Below are positions 58,011-64,000 of a stretch of 64,000 bases of DNA, one piece after another (position 1 is the stretch's first letter; each line of letters starts with the position of its first letter). The DNA comes from Harmothoe impar (lineage: Eukaryota > Annelida > Polychaeta > Phyllodocida > Polynoidae). The stretch covers positions 39,777,360-39,841,359 of the forward strand of contig OX381714.1 in assembly GCA_947462335.1 (NCBI GenBank), in the 5' to 3' direction. A program made the position numbers and the translations under genes. The notes below the pieces were generated by a model. It was not told the DNA's origin and did not search any database. It was given only the letters and a program-made list of their open reading frames with translations.

Positions 58011-61000
58011 GGGAATTACATCAGCTACTCAAAACTGAAATCAGACCTCGAAATTTCCTCCTATAACCAAATCTACAATAAAAAGTCTGGCTTTGTAAGT
58101 TATTTTTGATAAATCTGATTTTTTCTATTCTAGTATTAATGGGATTCTGGTCATTTAGGGCATATTTATCGTTTTCAGTTACACATAACGACTTATGTTT
58201 GAGATGTGATTCCGGCAAAACTGCCAATAATATATTGCATATGATATCTCATTTTAAAGATCTAGACATGAACTTTAATTATGAATTCCCCCCTAGACAC
58301 CCCTTTTAACTAGCCTGGTCACAAACAGGTTCTGGTCAACATGTACGCTCCCATACTAGCATACCGGTACTATATTCTTTGCTTAACCAAAACCTGTTGA
58401 GGGATTACTGCTATCATGCAATCTATACTATGGCATCCTAGTGACCGTCCATATAAAGTATTGTGACCTAACCTATATCCGGCCATTTAACTACATGTAT
58501 TACAAACTGCAGGGAATTTGACCCTTTGGTCTGTCAAACAGAATTGAGTCAAGCCAGGACTAAACTTTGAATAGCGTCAAAGGGCTCTTTGGCAGGAGAA
58601 CAAGAATCCCTTCTGTTCCGGTAGCGACCCATAGATCAGTAAATAATGACCCGAATTCCGTAATAGAAGTGGTTTTGGAGAGCCAAGACAGTCTGCTTTG
58701 AGAACAAAACAGAACCCCAAAATCGATATTTGGACCTATTCAAGGTATTGGCTGCCTAGGCCATAATAATTATTATTATCAAGCAATTTTAAAAGTACAG
58801 CATACATCTAGTTTGGCCACAAAAGCATTTTTTACATGATCATGAAACACAAAAACATTGAAGAATTCTATTCAATTTAAAAATCCATGGATTAGTTTAT
58901 CACGTTAATTCATAGTTAATTCTCTATCTGTAAGTTTGAAGATGATGTTGACCGATATCCATACTATCTATACAATAGGACATACTACACTTATAAAAAG
59001 ATGAAACACCTATAATTATGGAAACCCTCCTCAAGCCAGCCTTTCTAATGAAAATCATTTGGTATACATGCAGAAGCATCCCTGGGAAATCTCTTTCTAG
59101 TGAGTGCAGCGTAGGGGATGATAGCAATTAGTGCCAATTAAGAAACCGCAATAGGTTTGAATAAGCTTGTTAGAATTGCCTAGGCTTGAATAGATAGATA
59201 ATTTCCTATGGCGCTGATTATGATTGCATCTCATGTTTCAGGGGAAAAACAAAGGTCTAGTGCACAGATCCATGGGTGCCAATATCCTAATTATGATGGT
59301 AATCTATTCTATACTAGGGTGAGGCTGAATTATTGCAGCCAATGAAAAAGCCTTCTCCAAGAAAGAAACGTGATATATTACTTAGGCAGGTACCATCACG
59401 AATTATTGAAAGCAGACTTCTTGCATACATACATTTTTAGGGATCATAAGAAAATAAAATGGATCATTTTTTATTGCACTGTTTGTTATTCTACAGTTAC
59501 AGTTAACACTGACCATCTGTGTACACAAAGTCACAGGTAACTGCTTGAGACAAACATTGAAAGTGCACTGATCAATCAACCTTAATGGATCAGGTAAATA
59601 TAGTTATCATAGAGGAATATACATCAATGGCTCTTTCCATGTACAGGCACAGCATCAGAACCATCTCAATTATGGAACTGCGCATGGCAATTCCGGAATT
59701 GCTCCCTATTTAGATTGGGAAGTGTCAGAATTCCTACTGTAGCAACTCATACAGCATTAAATATTATATTTTTCAATGTGGTTTGAGGATGCTGTGCCAC
59801 ACCTTAGAGGTGTGATAACAATCACTCGCAAGGCCCTATGCGTCTCCAAACGCACTGTATGTGTGAATATTAAGATGTAGCAATAATCCCTCAGGTGTGA
59901 TAAAAACAGACTAAGTTATTTTAAAAGACCTGTTATTAAGATTTAAACGTTCCGATATTGCGCAAATTCCGATATTACGCATGACATATATATAGACAGC
60001 CCCACCAAGGAGGGAACGATACCAAAAATCCTCTGGCTATGGGCATTTGCCTTTATTTCATGTTCTTTACTCTTCAAAATATGTTTAATTGCATATAAAT
60101 GGCCACAAATGTACATATGACAATATTAATCCCTGCTACAATTAATTTCATGCATGTGGAAAAGCATTTTTATACATCAATATAAAAATAGAGTCCAGTG
60201 AGGAAAGAGCCGGAAATTAACCCAAATGGTAAAGGGGATTGTGCAGGGAATGGACTAGAGCCTTGGGAATAACCCTGAATCCTGTAATAGCAGCTGATAA
60301 TTTATAAGCACAGCATTGAAATACAAAATGGAAGAAACACTAGTCTTGTTGTGTACCTTAGTACCAGTGTTTGTCTTGGTCACCGAAATGCTATTGTATT
60401 CATCTTGTTTATGCCACATTATATTATCATGGTTGGCATAGTATATACACCTAAATGTTACTGTTGCTATCTTTATACATAAACTGCATCAAGTTCTATT
60501 GGGACATGTGAGTGACATCACCAGAAAGCAGCAGCGGCACCCTTAATGACAGTCAGACACCCTGTAGGTCAGGCATAGGATAGAAGCTATCCCCTCACGG
60601 GTGCAGCTCTCATTTTCTAGTGACGCCCATCCATATTGTAGGTCATGACCCTCTGAAAGTCTACAGTAACCATGCGCTCTGGTCTTCTTGGAATTCCCTT
60701 AGAAACAGGGATTTAAGGTTGAAAGCAAGTAGAAAGCCAACTGTGTGGATTTATGCCTACTGGCACTGCTGGAAATGTTGTTTGTAAACATTCTTGGGTG
60801 TAAATAGGGACAAGTACATAATCTAATTCCTGTCTTCCATAATTGTTTGATGAAATAGCTAAGGGAATTCTGGCCAGTAGCCTACAATGTCATGGCCAAA
60901 TTCTTCCAAGGAGCTACTGCTAAACTATCATCAATGTTAGAACATAAGAACCATTTGAATTTTGAAACGTATGAGGCAGAAGTTGGGCTTAATGTGGGAG

Positions 61001-61129
61001 CCTTAGAAATAATCCTGATACACAAATCTGGCCGTAGTTCTAGAAATTATTTTTTGGTTACTACAAGATGTTGCGATACAGGACTGAAGACGCTGTGTTG
61101 TCAGTCACATAAATAATAGATTATATTGC
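58011..61129. other. Mostly unassigned DNA
   Basis: Minor: two 17-bp units TTCCGATATTRCGCA at 59951-59981. Frames at 58021-58309 and 60892-61116 lack recognisable motifs. Confidence 0.4.
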
Positions 61130-61131
61130 TA

Positions 61132-61559
61132 ATAGGCCTGTGTCCATTATACGACAAGGAAAGTGGAATATATGGCCGTTTTGACCTCCAGCAATATGTA
61201 CATATCTGGGAATATATTTTGTAGATATATTCTACTTTAACTTCAGGTATGCTGTGTCCACTAGGCGTTATAAATTGCTGCCCAGACAGCCCAGGGCAAA
61301 CATGGACGAGGTTTTACAATAGAATAAAGAGCATATATTCCAATTTCTGCACTAAAAATCAAACATGTTAGATATTCAAATGCCCACTTTTGTTGTCCGT
61401 ATTTGACCCTTGCAGATTGCTATTCCACTTTTGTATTTGAGAATTTTGTCGTCCAGCTGTGTCCACAGGGACACAAAACATATATTTCATATTTGTATTC
61501 AAATTAACGATTTAACGGACGACAAACGGCCTCATATATGCTAGTGGACACAGGCCTAT
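61132..61559. mobile_element. TA-flanked element with ATAGGCCTGTGTCCA ends
   Basis: Inverted ends ATAGGCCTGTGTCCA and TGGACACAGGCCTAT, with TA at 61130-61131 and 61560-61561. CGGCC and CATATAT also mirror inside. The core CTGTGTCCA recurs internally at about 61253 and 61458. At 428 bp it has no transposase. The TA duplication suggests Tc1/mariner affinity, but the short inverted end is not diagnostic. Confidence 0.75.
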
Positions 61560-61627
61560 TAACCCTTAAATGTTAGACTGTGAGACTGTATTGGCTCAAA
61601 ACAGATATAGTATGCTCCAGGCAGATG

Positions 61628-61676
61628 GTGAATCCTAATGGAGAAGAAAGGTAATCTCGATGGAGAAGAAAGGTAA
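61628..61676 (+). repeat. Tandem ATGGAGAAGAAAGGTAAT pair
   Basis: Two copies of an 18-bp word separated by 4 bp. Confidence 0.75.
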
Positions 61677-61983
61677 TATTGTGTATTATGTACATGGATA
61701 TTTGCAACCGCATTATTGCTGTTTGCGCTCCTAAACAGATCTGGAATATTGCGATTTCTTTGTGGATTTTTGGTAAAATCCCATATTTTTTTGGCAATGA
61801 TCTTTGGCATATATGGTCTCTGCATATCTGAATCGGATTGTGCCTTGATTCACTATTGTAGAAATGCTATTGTAAAAGGTATAGTAAAAAAGGGCCCCCT
61901 GAAAGCCAAGATTTTGCGTTTGCATTGGAAACACTACGCTATGGCAGTGCGCCTCCAGAAAGTACCGGCTGTCCTAAGGATAT

Positions 61984-62551
61984 CCCAGTCAGCAAAGATA
62001 CATTGGGCCAACCTTGGGCCAACATTAGTCACTGTTGAAATGACGTCAGGTTCTGACGTTTTGGCCAACGTTCATGTGTCCGTCCATCTGAACGTCGCCA
62101 TGACGCCACAAAGAAATGACGTTGGGCCAACGTCTAATGACGTAATACCAACGTCTGGCCAACCAAATTTAGAGCTTAAGGTGATGCTGTTCCTACATAT
62201 ATTTTCCAAAATTGACCCACTGTTCATTTGTAGTGTTGGCCCAACATTGTACCAAATTGTACCAACATGTCATATATGATTATAATCATATACCTCCCTT
62301 CAAATGTCATCAATTCTCCTCAACAAAGACATGGCTCTCAAGAATCATCATCTTATAGAGATAGCCATTTAGTTCTCTACTTACATTTCACCTTAATCTC
62401 AGCTCAAAGGGCCAAGAAGTGATACACAAAAAAAAACTGACCCATGTCCCTTATCTTATTGTCATTACCCACAAAATGGTTTGCCAACGTTATTGCCTAT
62501 GACGGTGCCAACCATTACCAACGTTGGGCCAACATACCCTTGCTAGCTGAG
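61984..62551. mobile_element. CCCAG family C element with GTTGGGCCAACG words
   Basis: Left end CCCAGTCAGCAAAG and right end CTTGCTAGCTGAG are inverted, and TTGGGCCAAC or its variants occur about ten times near both ends (61996-62160; 62230-62265; 62470-62535). The word is itself a palindrome. The 187-residue frame 61716-62279 runs through the left half and is not a gene. Confidence 0.72.
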
Positions 62552-62844
62552 ATGTAAGTTCTTTGGAAGAGCTGAAATATGTGACTTATTTCCTTTTATA
62601 TATTAAATTCAGTAAGATAGGGCAATTTATGATATCTTTCTGTTTATTCTATACTGTTTGTTTTGCCATAGATGCACTTCTAGTTTGAATATTTACGTGT
62701 AAGGTAAACACAATTCTTTTAGTTTCTGAAGGTGATACCATCACCTACAGCCTGATATCCTATTTGAATTTTCTCCGATGAAGTCTGATTTTAGCAGAGG
62801 TGTCTTTATGGGGAATCTGGCAACAGAATAGATAAGTATGGGGG

Positions 62845-63025
62845 TCCACCCCTAAAATCGACATGGCGACATGGGTATTTTGAGCCTTAGTGACATCTGA
62901 CACGAGAAATCTCAGAGATAGTGACATGGGACATGAGCATTTCTTAAAATCGACATGGCAACATGAGCATTTCTTAAAATCGACAGGCGACATGGGCATT
63001 TCTTAAAATCGACATGTGACATGGT
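62845..63025 (+). repeat. AAATCGACATGGCGACATG minisatellite
   Basis: Three clear 29-32 bp units of GCATTTCTTAAAATCGACATG at 62937-63022 and one outlying unit at 62855, plus related GACATGGG words between. Confidence 0.8.
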
Positions 63026-63164
63026 GACCCCCCTCCCCCCATCGAGACCCCCATATGTCAGTCATACACCCTAAGGCCGCCATATTACCCTTCTAATTCG
63101 CATTCTACTAGATATGTCAAGAAGGTAAACTCATGATGGCAGATACATCACTAGTGATGCCTCC

Positions 63165-63490
63165 TGGCAAAAGAAACTGGTGGCCACATGGCTGGGAAGA
63201 CCCACATGGTCTATGTTCAGCCTTGGACACTTTTTTTTATAGATTTTTTATTAAGGTGTATTAGACATAGTATGTAAACATACAATCCAAACCTGAACTC
63301 GGATTAATCCGATCTGCCGTTCAGTCCTATGAACATCCCAGAGGAGGCTAACAATAGCCAGGGGCACCTGGATGGCAGCAGCATTACCAGTGAAAGGACA
63401 TTGGAGCTTGGCATATCTATAATGCTCGCCTCTGTCCTAGAACATTTGAACTAAAGTTTTAACGCTATTACATCAACCGGAGGCCATTAA
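63165..63490 (+). repeat. Dispersed repeat family D, copy 4
   Basis: CATCCCAGAGGAGGCTAACAAT, CAGCAGCATTACCAGTGAAAGG, CTATAATGCTCGCCTCT and CTATTACATCAACC follow the order of 51480-51640. A T-rich stretch interrupts the left half (63230-63260). Confidence 0.64.
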
Positions 63491-63564
63491 CACATAAGAT
63501 CTACGTACACCCCAATCCACCACCCCTTCTATGATAAAAACGATGACAACTACCTATTAGGATG

Positions 63565-63648
63565 AAAACAAAATGTTTTCCAAACGTTATTTTGTGGGAA
63601 TGTTTTAACCTTTTCCAACCGTAGGGAAAATGTTTTCTTTTGCTGGGG
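63565..63648. mobile_element. CCCAG-ended fragment with AAAACATTTTCC words
   Basis: It ends in GGGAAAATGTTTTCTTTTGCTGGGG; AAATGTTTTCC and its variants recur on the left. Only one terminus is present. The minus-strand frame 63501-63866 crosses it and is not a convincing gene. Confidence 0.5.
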
Positions 63649-64000
63649 TACTCGCCACAGAAAATGCAGTAATAACAATTTAGGTAGCAATGAAGATCTG
63701 CGCTTCTATCTGGAAATCTATTATTATTTGAATTTTGAAATTCTAGCAAGCGCCTGTCTTGGATAAGCTGCAGGGATAACCTCCCTGCTAAATTAAAGAG
63801 CGTTCTATAAATCATATCTCCTATGGTGACCTTTTGTTCAGGGATTAAAGGGCAGTAAAATTGCAATTACTATTCTTCTGATACTGTAGAAACTGTCATC
63901 CACAGGAAACATGAATGAATCATATAATATTATGAGGATATAAATGGCATGTCCGTAAATCACCAGACAACAATTCTTAAAAACCATGAACTGCATGTTT
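63649..64000. other. Unassigned DNA
   Basis: No recognised feature up to the window end. Confidence 0.4.

Noticed and set aside
61716..62279. 187-residue open frame
   Set aside because: Its second half lies in the CCCAG family C element and follows the repeated TTGGGCCAAC words; the first half has no recognised domain.
63501..63866. 121-residue minus-strand frame with several Cys residues
   Set aside because: It crosses a MITE fragment (63565-63648), and the remaining pieces have no recognised family.

Overview
This window looks like gene-poor, transposon-rich nuclear DNA from a marine-type invertebrate animal. It is AT-rich, and nearly every open frame is short and sits in repeated, palindromic or low-complexity sequence. 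I see no prokaryotic operon structure, rRNA, convincing tRNA or CRISPR. A non-LTR retrotransposon (CR1/Jockey-like) fragment, a solo LTR, piggyBac- and Tc1/mariner-type MITEs, (TA)n and long foldback elements point to a metazoan. One canonical-looking CTCF core and several RFX X-box sequences suggest a bilaterian. The species cannot be named from this sequence.

Layout. 0.2-8.5 kb: a diverged duplicated segment; its first copy is split by a 5'-truncated non-LTR retrotransposon, and a GGTCAAAGAC-type inverted-repeat element abuts it. 8.7-11.7 kb: palindromic GGTTGGTC repeats, a CCCAG-terminated foldback MITE, a 235-bp tandem duplication, and an element whose inverted ends are arrays of GTGATCTGCA. 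11.7-21.3 kb: mostly unassigned DNA with an X-box repeat, nested foldback elements, a (TA)n tract, a second GGTCAAAGAC element and a TA-flanked MITE. 23.1-31.2 kb: a tandem segmental duplication with a unit of about 4.05 kb. Unit 1 holds a 555-bp solo LTR; unit 2 holds a decayed reverse-transcriptase fragment, a small ACGTT-rich MITE and an expanded CT tract. 31.7-34.7 kb: an ACGT-rich element, then a roughly 1.7-kb element with terminal inverted repeats that carries three minisatellite arrays. 36-64 kb: further dispersed repeats, including a 1-kb element present as two inverted copies at 42.4 and 52.9 kb; the second is broken by a piggyBac-type MITE and the first preserves the empty site.

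No complete protein-coding gene can be supported. The only recognised coding sequence is retroelement remnant (1229-1867 minus, about 30.0-30.4 kb minus, probably 43951-44142 plus). A few open frames outside obvious repeats (52.4-52.9 kb minus, 46.0 kb plus, 39.4-39.7 kb minus, 47.5 kb minus) are listed as low-confidence possible exons.

The most interesting theme is a set of non-autonomous palindromic elements with unrelated interiors but near-identical outer ends (CCCAG followed by YMARCA), together with a second group whose terminal inverted repeats are built from short tandem sub-repeats.
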